Shown here piece after piece: positions 1-5,982 of a stretch of 12,719 nucleotides of DNA. The DNA is from Armatimonadota bacterium (GTDB taxonomy: Bacteria > Armatimonadota > Zipacnadia > Zipacnadales > FEN-943). The notes under the pieces were generated by a model. That model worked only from the letters and a program-made list of their open reading frames with translations. It was not told the DNA's origin and ran no database searches. A program made the position numbers and the translations under genes. The DNA lies in the NCBI GenBank assembly GCA_029777735.1, contig JAKORR010000905.1, positions 1 to 12,719 of the forward strand. Reading direction: 5' to 3'. Position 1 is the first letter of the stretch, and each line of letters begins with the position of its first letter.

Positions 1-73
1 AGCCGCAGCCCGGGCACCACAGCGCCAGCCTCCCCCCAGAGGAGGAGCGAAGCTTGGCGCCTAGGCGGGCCAC
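1..73 (-). CDS. Partial gene, N-terminus of a CPGC-containing protein (possibly DUF6527-like)
   Basis: Only the first 24 codons lie in the window; the gene runs off the left edge. It starts with GTG one base after the portal stop, with GAGG upstream, so it is translationally coupled to the portal gene. The peptide begins MARLGAKLRSSSGG and continues into a LALWCPGC motif, a hydrophobic strand followed by one half of a zinc-knuckle-like CxxC. Small phage proteins annotated as DUF6527 begin in this way, with a short basic N-terminus and then a (F/W)CPGC segment; that match is from memory and rests on few residues. No function can be assigned. The GTG start and the phage context are well supported; the family is not. 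Confidence 0.5.
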   Translation of the reverse strand, partial: MARLGAKLRSSSGGRLALWCPGCG

Positions 74-77
74 GTCA
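68..77 (-). repeat. Gene-junction decamer TGACGTGGCC, copy 3 (portal / CPGC gene)
   Basis: Read leftward, the ten bases hold the portal stop codon (TGA), one C, the GTG start of the next gene and a GCC alanine codon. The same ten bases occur at 3191-3200 and 4885-4894, each time at a stop/start junction. Copies 2 and 3 share an eleventh base (C). Confidence 0.85.
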
Positions 78-1682
78 GGCCTCAACCAGCGATGGGTTGA
101 AGTCCTCGTCGCTCACGCCGCCGGGCGGAGGCTCGCCGGGCATGGAACCCTCGGGCGGGGCGATCTGCTTCTCGAGGTCCAGGCTGTTGTAGCCAGAGTC
201 CGCGTCCTTGGCGAGGCGCGTCCTGCTCTCGGCCGGCTCGATGATGCCCTTGTCGATGAGCACCGCGTCGGTGTCAGCCTTGACCTTGTTCAGGTCCGCG
301 GTCTCCTTGTCGGTGGGCGCGTAGAGCGAGACGAAGTCGAAGGTGACGTCGTCGTACACCTCGCCGTACCGGCTCAGCATCATGATCTTGAGCACGGTCT
401 CCAGGTTGCGGCGGAACAGGATCTCCTGCTGGTCGGCCACGTAGTCGTAGTAGATGCGGAGGTCCGAGTCGCTGGTGGAGTTCAAGCCGGTGGGCGTGAT
501 CCCGAGCAGCACGGTGAGCGGCGTCTTGGCGACCGCGGCCATGTGCTCCTGGGCCTGAGCCTGCAGGTGGTCGAGACCGCTGATGGGCACACTGGTCTGC
601 GTGACGCTCTCCTTGCCCTCGTTGAACAGGAACACGCCCTGGTTGTCCCTCTGCGCCGAGAACAGCTCCACGCGCCGCACCAGCTCGTCGCCCGCCGGGG
701 AGAGCAGCACGTCCAGGTCAGTGCCCAGGGCGATGATGCTGAAGTTCCTGATCAGGCGGCCGACGCTATCCCGCGTGCCGAGCCAGTAGTCGACGTACGG
801 AATGGCCAGCTGGCTGAGGCTCATGCCGGAGAAGTTGTAGACGGGCTTCAACATGTTGGGCAGCGGCCGGCTCACGAAGGTGAGCAGCCGAGTGGCGTGG
901 ACCTCGGTGCCGTACACGAACCAGGTCTTCGGCACGTAGTAGTCGGCCGCGAGCGGGTTGGTGGAGTTGTAGCTGGCAGGGTACGTGGTGATGGGTTCGA
1001 CCAGTTTGAAGCCGCGGAGCGAGCCCTTCTTGATCTTGTATTTCAGGAGGAATAGCGGCTTGGACAGTTCGCCCGGCTCGTCTGCGCCCTCGATGTCGAC
1101 GTACAACTGAGCGCGTCCCATGAAGCCATCCAGCTTGGCCGCCTCGCGGAACAGGTCGCGGATGCCGAAGCGCTTCATGTCATTCTCTAGGTCCTCAAGC
1201 ACCTGGGACCTGTCCTCGTCAGACGTCGTCTTCAGCTTTACCCAGCGCCTGGTCATCTCAGACGCCGTGCGCTCGCTGATGTCGCGGTACTCGGTGAGCT
1301 GCGTCAGCTCGGTCAGGAATGCGAAGCCAGGGAAACCGATGCCGTTGACCAGCTCGGTGCTGATGCCGCCGACCAGAGCAAACGTGGCATCATTGGCCAT
1401 CTCCCTCCACGCCCGGTCGTTTGCCAGAACCAGAGTGTCGCTGGGGCAAATGCCCGGGGGAGGCACATAGGGCAGAAGCGGAACCTTGAACGGCACCACA
1501 GCACCGGCCGCAGTCGCTTTGCCGACCTCGTATGCCTCGACGGCACGCTTGATCGCCGCGGAGCGCTCAGCCCGCAGCAGGTCCACCTCCGACATGGGCG
1601 TGGTCGGAAGCGTTGGCCGCTCCTCCGCCTTGCCCATCAACCGCGCCGCGAAGCGCTTGGCCCTGTCCAGGAATCGGTTCAT
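75..1682 (-). CDS. Phage portal protein, DUF1073 type
   Basis: 535 residues, the usual size for a portal. Portal proteins form the dodecameric ring at the packaging vertex through which DNA enters and leaves the capsid and onto which the terminase docks. The DUF1073 assignment rests on the motif around residues 386-416, where KTPLTVLLGITPTGLNST is followed by SDSDLRIYYDYV. The region after about residue 457 (TDKETADLNKVKADTD, then IEPAESRTRLAKD) has the pattern of portal C-terminal helices with a GxIxPxExR turn. The last 30 residues are Pro/Gly/acidic and look disordered. The ATG overlaps the terminase large subunit stop by four bases (ATGA), with GGTGAGG just upstream, so the two genes are coupled. 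Its position directly after the large terminase gene is the classic order. The family is clear; the subunit number is family knowledge, not read here. Confidence 0.88.
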   Translation of the reverse strand: MNRFLDRAKRFAARLMGKAEERPTLPTTPMSEVDLLRAERSAAIKRAVEAYEVGKATAAGAVVPFKVPLLPYVPPPGICPSDTLVLANDRAWREMANDATFALVGGISTELVNGIGFPGFAFLTELTQLTEYRDISERTASEMTRRWVKLKTTSDEDRSQVLEDLENDMKRFGIRDLFREAAKLDGFMGRAQLYVDIEGADEPGELSKPLFLLKYKIKKGSLRGFKLVEPITTYPASYNSTNPLAADYYVPKTWFVYGTEVHATRLLTFVSRPLPNMLKPVYNFSGMSLSQLAIPYVDYWLGTRDSVGRLIRNFSIIALGTDLDVLLSPAGDELVRRVELFSAQRDNQGVFLFNEGKESVTQTSVPISGLDHLQAQAQEHMAAVAKTPLTVLLGITPTGLNSTSDSDLRIYYDYVADQQEILFRRNLETVLKIMMLSRYGEVYDDVTFDFVSLYAPTDKETADLNKVKADTDAVLIDKGIIEPAESRTRLAKDADSGYNSLDLEKQIAPPEGSMPGEPPPGGVSDEDFNPSLVEA

Positions 1683-3196
1683 CGCCTCACCCCCACCTTC
1701 TTCAGAAGCTCGTCACTGATGCGGGACGCCGCAGAGCGAGTCCTCGCAGCCTCGAGCGCAATCATGAACGAGTCGACGTCGTCATCCTTGGGCACGTTCG
1801 GGAAGTTGGCGCACTGGTCGATGAACGTAGACTGCCAGCCTCCACCCTCCACGATGGTGACCAGCCTGCTCTCGACCAGCGGGCTCAGAGTCTCAGCACG
1901 GAACACCTTATCGGCCACGCTGGCGACCTCGTGGAATGGGATGCGCGTGGACCTGGACAGCATCTGCACCAGAGCCTTGCCGCTCGCACTGCCGCCACCC
2001 TCAACTGCCACCTGGTTGGGCTTCCAAGCATCGTACTGCAGCTCGACCTGCTTGAGCACGTCCGGAAACTCGATCTTGCCGCGCCACACGTCCAGAACGC
2101 CGTAGCGGTTCGGCCCGACACCCAGAGTGGTGCAGGCCGTGTAGTCGTTCCGCTTCTTGGTACCGAGCGCCGTGTCCCAGCCCTGGACCAGGAACGAGAA
2201 GCCCTGCTGCCTGAGCCACGCCGACCGCTCGGCATAGGTCATGGTGATCAGGTCTTGAGGCGGACGCAGGTAGTTCCAGTACTCTCGCTTGAAGATGTCG
2301 CCCTCGGCTGCGGCCGGGCGCTGCTGGTACAGGCTGGCCCACACGCGAGAGCCGACCGCCTTGCGAATGCGCTCCAGGGTCTTCTCGTCGAAGCGCTCAG
2401 GGTGGAGTGCCTCGCCCTCCTTGCGGTGCTTCTCGTCCTGTTCAGCGATCGCAGGGTAGCGGAGCACGCGCCACTGCTCGCCGTCCTCCTTGGCCTGAGC
2501 CAGGACCCGTCCGACCAGGTCGTCCTGGTGCCACCTGGTCATGATGATCAGGATCCCGCCGCCTGGTGCGAGGCGTGTGTAGAAGGTCGAGGTGAACCAG
2601 TCCCACACCTTGTCCCGCACTGTCTGGCTGTGCGCCTCCTCGGCGTCCTTGATAGGGTCATCCACGATGCCGAGCCGCATACCATGGCCCGTGATGCCGC
2701 CGCCCACACCGCTCGACTTGTACGACCCGCCAGTGCCCACGACCTCGAAGACGTCCGAGTTGCGGAGGTACGACCCGCCCACGGCGGAGCGACTGCTCGA
2801 GCCCCACAGCCTGGTGCCGAGGAACGGGTATTCCTGGGAATCGATGATCCGCTGGACGTCCCGGTTCATCGCCGAGGCCAGGTCGCCGCTGTAGCTCGAG
2901 GCGATTATCTCCAGGTCAGGGTTGCGGCCGAGCGCGTAGGCGGGGAGCAGGCGCGAGGCGAGCTCGCTCTTGCCGTGCCTCGGAGGCGCCTCGATGATCA
3001 GCCTCGGCGACTCGCCTCGCTCCACGGCCGCGAGGAACGCATCCAGCTCCTGGCACAACTCGCGGTGGAACCAGCCCATGAGGTAGCTCTCGCCGCGCAT
3101 CCTGTGGACGAAGTCCTCCATGCTGCGGCGCGCGAGCTCAGCCCCGACCGCATCCGCGGAGAGCCAGCTCGGGAGTTCAGTCACGGTGTGGGCCAC
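1679..3196 (-). CDS. terL: Terminase large subunit (packaging ATPase and nuclease)
   Basis: 505 residues, with all landmarks of the two-domain packaging motor. The N-terminal ATPase has Walker A PPRHGKSE at 71-78 (Lys76), Walker B with its acidic pair at 175-180 (LGIVDD) and a coupling motif IMTRWHQDD at 218-226. LYQQRP at 289-294 is a common linker signature. The RNase H-like nuclease has acidic residues at Asp341 (GWDTALG), Asp351, Glu399 (AVEGGG) and Asp472/Asp475 (DDDVDSF). The start is GTG at 3196, one base after the stop of the 50-residue gene and nine bases after GGGGAGG. The enzyme translocates DNA into the prohead and cuts concatemers, working with the small subunit and the portal on either side. 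I see no missing catalytic residue, so it should be active. The family is certain; the packaging mode (cos or headful) cannot be told. Confidence 0.97.
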   Translation of the reverse strand: MAHTVTELPSWLSADAVGAELARRSMEDFVHRMRGESYLMGWFHRELCQELDAFLAAVERGESPRLIIEAPPRHGKSELASRLLPAYALGRNPDLEIIASSYSGDLASAMNRDVQRIIDSQEYPFLGTRLWGSSSRSAVGGSYLRNSDVFEVVGTGGSYKSSGVGGGITGHGMRLGIVDDPIKDAEEAHSQTVRDKVWDWFTSTFYTRLAPGGGILIIMTRWHQDDLVGRVLAQAKEDGEQWRVLRYPAIAEQDEKHRKEGEALHPERFDEKTLERIRKAVGSRVWASLYQQRPAAAEGDIFKREYWNYLRPPQDLITMTYAERSAWLRQQGFSFLVQGWDTALGTKKRNDYTACTTLGVGPNRYGVLDVWRGKIEFPDVLKQVELQYDAWKPNQVAVEGGGSASGKALVQMLSRSTRIPFHEVASVADKVFRAETLSPLVESRLVTIVEGGGWQSTFIDQCANFPNVPKDDDVDSFMIALEAARTRSAASRISDELLKKVGVRR

Positions 3197-3200
3197 GTCA
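3191..3200 (-). repeat. Gene-junction decamer TGACGTGGCC, copy 2 (50-residue gene / TerL)
   Basis: Stop TGA of the small gene, one C, GTG start of the large terminase and a GCC codon. It is identical to the decamers at 68-77 and 4885-4894. A GGGGAGG Shine-Dalgarno lies inside the upstream gene nine bases before the GTG, which suits termination-reinitiation. Confidence 0.85.
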
Positions 3201-3350
3201 GTCGTCCTCCCCGAACATCGTGCTGAGGTCGGCCAGCTTCTCGGCGTCTTCGGACGCAGGCTTCACAGTCGCTTGGCCCTTCTCCCAGACGAATCTGCTG
3301 TCCCGCTCGTCGGTGGACACTCCCTGGGGCTTCTTCTCTTCAGTGGACAT
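3198..3350 (-). CDS. Small acidic protein of 50 residues between the ADP-ribosyltransferase and TerL genes
   Basis: This short gene starts with ATG at 3350, overlaps the last 11 bases of the ADP-ribosyltransferase gene, and ends one base before the TerL GTG. An AAGG lies eight bases before its start, a weak ribosome site that fits coupling to the gene before it. The peptide starts MSTEEKKPQGVSTDERDSRF and ends EDAEKLADLSTMFGEDD. It is strongly charged, with an acidic C-terminal helix and no cysteines or membrane segment. It fills the space between two firm genes exactly, and its 3' end carries the TerL ribosome site, so it may serve both as a protein and as a translation lead-in. I do not recognise a family. 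A packaging accessory or scaffold-like role is only a guess from position. Confidence 0.6.
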   Translation of the reverse strand: MSTEEKKPQGVSTDERDSRFVWEKGQATVKPASEDAEKLADLSTMFGEDD

Positions 3351-4890
3351 ATTCGACCTTCACATGCAGGTGGTCCTTGGATGACTCAGGCACCAGGACG
3401 CCGACCACCCGCAGCTTGGCGTCTCGAGGCAGCACAACCTCCTCCTCGCCCGGGTGCAGGCTCAGGTGCCGCACGTCCAGAGCAGGTGCGCCCTTCGGCG
3501 CGTTGATGTGCAGGATCACGCCGCGGGAGAAGTTGCTGGCGACCTGCTTGCTGAGGCTCGTGGAGGAGAAGCCCTTGTCCGTGACCTCCTGGCCTGTCTG
3601 CACGATGCCACCTGGGAACATTGCCTTGGCTGCTTCGGCCGGGATGCCGCGGTACAGCACGGTGTCGGCCTTCAGTTTCGCGCCCGCGATCGCCTCGTCG
3701 AGGTGCTTGATGGCTGGAGTCGCCTCGCCTCCCTCACGCAGTCTTTTGTTCATGGACGCCGCGGCTGAACCTGTGTAGTCACGCGCCGACTTGTGCTGCT
3801 TATCGGTAAGGTGTTCCACCGTGGAGACCGCATTCGCTGCCGCCTTCTGGGCGCTCTTCTTCTCGTGCTCAGCCTGCTGCTCCGCCCCCTTCATCGCTGC
3901 TGAATGCTTGTCGAGGTACATGTGTGCGGCGAGCTTCTGCGTGTCAGTGTAGCCAGATGGGTTCTCAACGATGTGGAGAGCCTGGGTGGTGGCCTCCATC
4001 TTTTCACCGGGCGTCATCTTGTAGTAGGCCTTGCCGCCGATGTAGTCAGACTCCTTCATCACGGGCGTTGGACCCTTGGGTGCTGCGGCCTTCATCTTCT
4101 GAGCTGCCTCCTGAGCCTTAGACTGCTCAGCAAGCGCATTCTGGTAGGCGATGTGCTCAGGTGAACCATTGGGCTTGTTGATGGCCTTGGTCCATGCCTC
4201 GTTGAGGTTCTTATTCGCCTGCGTCACTGCTTTTTCTGCTTCAGCCAGCGTTGTGGGCACCTTTGCGCTGTGGGCAGCCTTGGCAAAAGTCTCTGCGGCT
4301 TCTTTCTGGTGGCCCGTCTTGTACTCCTTGTCGAACTTATCGATGAAGGCCAACGCCTTGATGTACTCCTTCGAGTTGTTTTGTGCGGCAGCAGGTGAAG
4401 ACACGACGGCTTTGGCGGCAGAGAGCGTGTTCATCTTCTGTGACATCGTCATGCCCTCGTATGGCAGGCCGCCATAAGGTTTCTCCGTGCCTGCCGGCTT
4501 CGGCATGTGCTGCTGAACGATCGACGCAATGGACCCAGGCTTCTCCTCAGCCTTCTTGATCGCCTCGCCACCCGACGCCTTCTTCTCCTTGTTCATCTGG
4601 CTCTTGTACCAGGCGACGCTCGCCGCAGTGGTCTTCGAGCCGAAGGCCTTCTGGGCCATCTCAGCAACCTTTGCCGCGCTGTGGCCCTCCGACAGCTTCT
4701 GCTTGGCGAACTGGGCGATGGACATCTTCGGCTTGCCGGAGCCGGCCACGTCGGTGTACTGGTTGCCGTGGAACTCGTGACCCTCCTCCTCATCGCACAG
4801 CACAGCGGTCGACGAATCGCCCCGCGCGTCCCTCCAGGCCTGGTCGAGCGCCAGGGAGAGCACCGCGCGTCGGAGCAGGCGGTCGGCCAC
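3340..4890 (-). CDS. R-S-E class mono-ADP-ribosyltransferase with long Ala/Lys-rich central region
   Basis: 516 residues from the GTG at 4890, which follows the TerS stop by one base and has AAGGAGG upstream; an earlier in-frame ATG at 5028 would overlap TerS by 137 bases and is less likely. The C-terminal 105 residues show the R-S-E ADP-ribosyltransferase triad: Arg414 in VLYRGI, the STS motif at 443-445 in GFSSTSLS, and the ExE motif at 482-484 in HPGEEEVVLPRD. Such enzymes transfer ADP-ribose from NAD+ to proteins, usually on arginine. Near the N-terminus is GHEFHGNQYT (37-46), a recurring segment of phage proteins. Residues 56-100 (ending TAASVAWYKSQMN) resemble a small helical module seen in other phage proteins. 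Residues 140-405 are helical, rich in Ala and Lys, and of lower GC. By analogy with T4 Alt it could be packaged and injected, but no virion evidence exists here. Confidence 0.85.
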   Translation of the reverse strand: MADRLLRRAVLSLALDQAWRDARGDSSTAVLCDEEEGHEFHGNQYTDVAGSGKPKMSIAQFAKQKLSEGHSAAKVAEMAQKAFGSKTTAASVAWYKSQMNKEKKASGGEAIKKAEEKPGSIASIVQQHMPKPAGTEKPYGGLPYEGMTMSQKMNTLSAAKAVVSSPAAAQNNSKEYIKALAFIDKFDKEYKTGHQKEAAETFAKAAHSAKVPTTLAEAEKAVTQANKNLNEAWTKAINKPNGSPEHIAYQNALAEQSKAQEAAQKMKAAAPKGPTPVMKESDYIGGKAYYKMTPGEKMEATTQALHIVENPSGYTDTQKLAAHMYLDKHSAAMKGAEQQAEHEKKSAQKAAANAVSTVEHLTDKQHKSARDYTGSAAASMNKRLREGGEATPAIKHLDEAIAGAKLKADTVLYRGIPAEAAKAMFPGGIVQTGQEVTDKGFSSTSLSKQVASNFSRGVILHINAPKGAPALDVRHLSLHPGEEEVVLPRDAKLRVVGVLVPESSKDHLHVKVEYVH

Positions 4891-4894
4891 GTCA
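4885..4894 (-). repeat. Gene-junction decamer TGACGTGGCC, copy 1 (TerS / ADP-ribosyltransferase)
   Basis: TerS stop TGA, one C, the GTG start of the ADP-ribosyltransferase and a GCC codon, preceded by AAGGAGG. It is identical to the decamers at 3191-3200 and 68-77. Confidence 0.85.
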
Positions 4895-5410
4895 GCCCTC
4901 CTTCTTGGTCTTGGGCTTCGCCTTCGAGAGCAATGCGCCGAGCTGGCGGAGCTCCTCGTTCGACAGGCCGCTGAGGTCAGCTCCTTCCGCGAAGTCGAAC
5001 CGCGTCTGGGTGCCATCGACCTGGGCACGCTCCTTGTACTTCTCGGGCTTCAGGCCCTTGAGCAGGAATTGGATCAGAGCGTCCGAGTAGTTCCGCTTCA
5101 CTGTGGTTGAGACACCCATGTAGAAGCCGACAGGTTCCTCAGTTCCCTCGAAGGCGCGCCTGGTCGCCTCCTCTTCGAGGAAGTCCGCGCCGAGCTGCTT
5201 GGCGTGCTCCAGGCGCTTCTTGAACTCGGGGTCGCTCTGCTCGCGCTGCCACACCGCCATCCGCGTGATCTTGGTGAGCTCGCAGGCCCGAGTGACGTTG
5301 CCGCCTGATGCGGAGACCCGGTAGAAGAACTCGTCCCACTGCTCCTTGGTCTTGGGAAGCTTGGGCTGCCCATTGGGCTTGTCTGCCTTTTTCCCGGTTG
5401 ATCTGGGCAT
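4892..5410 (-). CDS. terS: Terminase small subunit
   Basis: 172 residues. The small subunit forms a ring that recognises the packaging start on phage DNA and feeds it to the large subunit. Residues 34-57 (SGGNVTRACELTKITRMAV and following) read as a helix-turn-helix of the kind found at the N-terminus of these proteins. Next comes the charged helical stretch PEFKKRLEHAKQLGADFLEE (61-80) and then LIQFLLKGLKPEKYKER (112-128), a segment often seen near the end of the family's conserved core. The C-terminus is Lys-rich, suited to docking on the large subunit. The ATG has GGGAGG 12 bases upstream, slightly distant. A TATAGT hexamer at 5436-5441 could be its promoter. It is the first gene of the leftward operon, separated from TerL by two genes, which is unusual. 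The role is inferred from sequence pattern plus the downstream TerL. Confidence 0.85.
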   Translation of the reverse strand: MPRSTGKKADKPNGQPKLPKTKEQWDEFFYRVSASGGNVTRACELTKITRMAVWQREQSDPEFKKRLEHAKQLGADFLEEEATRRAFEGTEEPVGFYMGVSTTVKRNYSDALIQFLLKGLKPEKYKERAQVDGTQTRFDFAEGADLSGLSNEELRQLGALLSKAKPKTKKEG

Positions 5411-5435
5411 TGTGGTCGGTGCCTCCCTGCGCGTA

Positions 5436-5441
5436 ACTATA
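5436..5441 (-). promoter_or_regulatory. Possible -10 element for the terminase operon
   Basis: The hexamer TATAGT (five of six against TATAAT), read leftward, lies 25 bases before the TerS ATG. No good -35 is seen at 16-18 bases. Transcription would begin near 5429, leaving a very short leader that just includes GGGAGG. This may be a weak or activator-dependent promoter, or chance. Confidence 0.3.
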
Positions 5442-5497
5442 AGCCCTTCGCGTCATCTTCGGCACTGTCTGGGGAGCCATCACTACCTCCGGGGGCA

Positions 5498-5553
5498 AAG
5501 TGAAGCGAGCCAGAGCGAGCAACGGCAAGCGACAGAAAATTTTTGCTTCACTT
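5498..5553. repeat. Repeat unit A: AAGTGAAGC box, phased AGCGAGC pair, inverted GCTTCACTT box
   Basis: The unit opens with AAGTGAAGC at 5498-5506 and closes with its exact reverse complement GCTTCACTT at 5545-5553. Two AGCGAGC heptamers start at 5504 and 5514, one helical turn apart. A second copy of the whole arrangement starts at 5577. The 23 bases 5498-5520 match 5577-5599 at 21 positions. The arrangement suggests binding of a multimeric protein on one face of the helix. Confidence 0.75.
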
Positions 5554-5576
5554 AGCGCTTCTCGATTGGGAGAGAC

Positions 5577-5641
5577 AAGTGAAGCGAGCGAAAGCGAGCG
5601 CCGGCGTAGCTCAGGACTCAGTTCGCTTCACTGCTTCACTT
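5577..5641. repeat. Repeat unit B: second copy of the AAGTGAAGC / AGCGAGC unit with doubled inverted box
   Basis: AAGTGAAGC at 5577-5585 repeats unit A 79 bases later. AGCGAGC heptamers start at 5583 and 5593, again ten bases apart. The inverted boxes are doubled: GCTTCACT at 5625-5632 and GCTTCACTT at 5633-5641. AGTGAAGCGA (5578-5587) and TCGCTTCACT (5623-5632) are perfect inverted repeats of ten bases. The doubled boxes lie immediately downstream of the leftward TATAAT at 5654-5659, where a repressor would block transcription. Confidence 0.75.
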
Positions 5642-5700
5642 TTTATTAGATAAATTATAGGAATTTCTTCTTTGTATATGACATAGATACTACCTTTTTT
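5641..5700. other. AT-rich island, possible DNA unwinding element
   Basis: Only 12 of these 60 bases are G or C, in a genome piece otherwise clearly GC-rich. The island is bordered by GCTTCAC boxes on both sides (5625-5641 on the left, 5798-5827 on the right). Repeat boxes next to an easily melted stretch are the layout of many iteron-type replication origins. It could also be a promoter region or a remnant of foreign DNA. Confidence 0.45.
5654..5683 (-). promoter_or_regulatory. Candidate leftward promoter with perfect TATAAT
   Basis: Read leftward, TATAAT occupies 5654-5659. No convincing -35 is present; TGTCAT at 5678-5683 (18-base spacing) is poor. The expected start, near 5647, lies just before the doubled GTGAAGC boxes. 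If real, it would transcribe the terminase operon with a leader of more than 200 bases under control of whatever binds the boxes. TATAAT in an 80% A/T stretch can also occur by chance. Confidence 0.4.
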
Positions 5701-5797
5701 TCCATAGGGTTTCGGAGTATGCGCTGAAGTTTCGTTACGGAGAAGCATGGGATTCGTACCAAGCAGCTTGATCAGCAGTTTACGGTCCCACGAGCTT

Positions 5798-5827
5798 GCT
5801 TCACGATTTGCTTCGCGCTTCACTTTT
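5798..5827. repeat. Second cluster of GCTTCAC boxes
   Basis: GCTTCAC at 5798-5804 and GCTTCACTTTT at 5817-5827, with a degenerate GCTTCGC between them (5810-5816). The 11-mer GCTTCACTTTT is identical to 5633-5643, giving direct repeats that flank the AT-rich island 184 bases apart. Together with units A and B this makes seven copies of the box in about 330 bases. Confidence 0.65.
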
Positions 5828-5931
5828 AGCAGCCAAAGAGCTCAGAAGCTGAGCCTCCGTGTGCCCACTCGCTTCCAGTCTGAGTTCCAAAGCACCACGC
5901 AACCAGGAGCCGAAGGGCATCGAAAATGGGT

Positions 5932-5947
5932 TACGAGGCCACTCGTA
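5932..5947. promoter_or_regulatory. Palindromic operator candidate upstream of the ribbon-helix-helix gene
   Basis: TACGAG and CTCGTA form perfect six-base arms around a GCCA centre, ending 35 bases before the start codon at 5983. Ribbon-helix-helix dimers bind short palindromes and often repress their own genes, so autoregulation is a fair guess. No clear -35/-10 pair could be assigned around it. Confidence 0.45.
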
Positions 5948-5982
5948 TGTGTCATGCTATTCGCACAGCAAAGGAGGTTCTG

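Larger units (their letters stand above)
5411..5982. other. Divergent intergenic control region (572 bp)
   Basis: No convincing gene lies here. The stretch separates the leftward packaging operon from the rightward replication operon. It holds, in order, a weak leftward -10, a tandemly duplicated 80-bp unit built of AAGTGAAGC boxes, an AT-rich island with a perfect TATAAT facing left, a second cluster of boxes at 5798-5827, and a palindrome at 5932-5947. From 5830 to 5930 I see nothing distinctive. A 70-codon GTG-started reading frame on the minus strand (5611-5823) lacks a ribosome site and is probably not a gene. The best reading is a regulatory or replication-origin region. Confidence 0.7.

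Noticed and set aside
54..1055. Long plus-strand open frame antisense to the portal gene.
   Set aside because: It is the complement of conserved portal codons, with atypical Val/Arg/His composition and no family resemblance.
1613..3226. Long plus-strand open frame antisense to TerL.
   Set aside because: It mirrors TerL codons in a high-GC gene, has His/Val/Arg-rich low-complexity composition, and no ribosome site; TerL has every catalytic motif.
4891..5028. N-terminal extension of the ADP-ribosyltransferase from an ATG at 5028.
   Set aside because: It would overlap TerS by 137 bases, encodes an Arg/Ser-rich out-of-frame shadow of TerS, and has no ribosome site; the GTG at 4890 has AAGGAGG.
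5600..5614. GCCGGCGTAGCTCAG looks like the 5' end of a bacterial tRNA.
   Set aside because: No anticodon arm, T arm (GGTTCGAATCC-like) or closing acceptor strand follows; the sequence runs into GCTTCAC boxes and the AT-rich island.
5695..5701. T-run considered as part of a terminator for a rightward transcript.
   Set aside because: No GC-rich stem precedes it; it is part of the general AT-richness.
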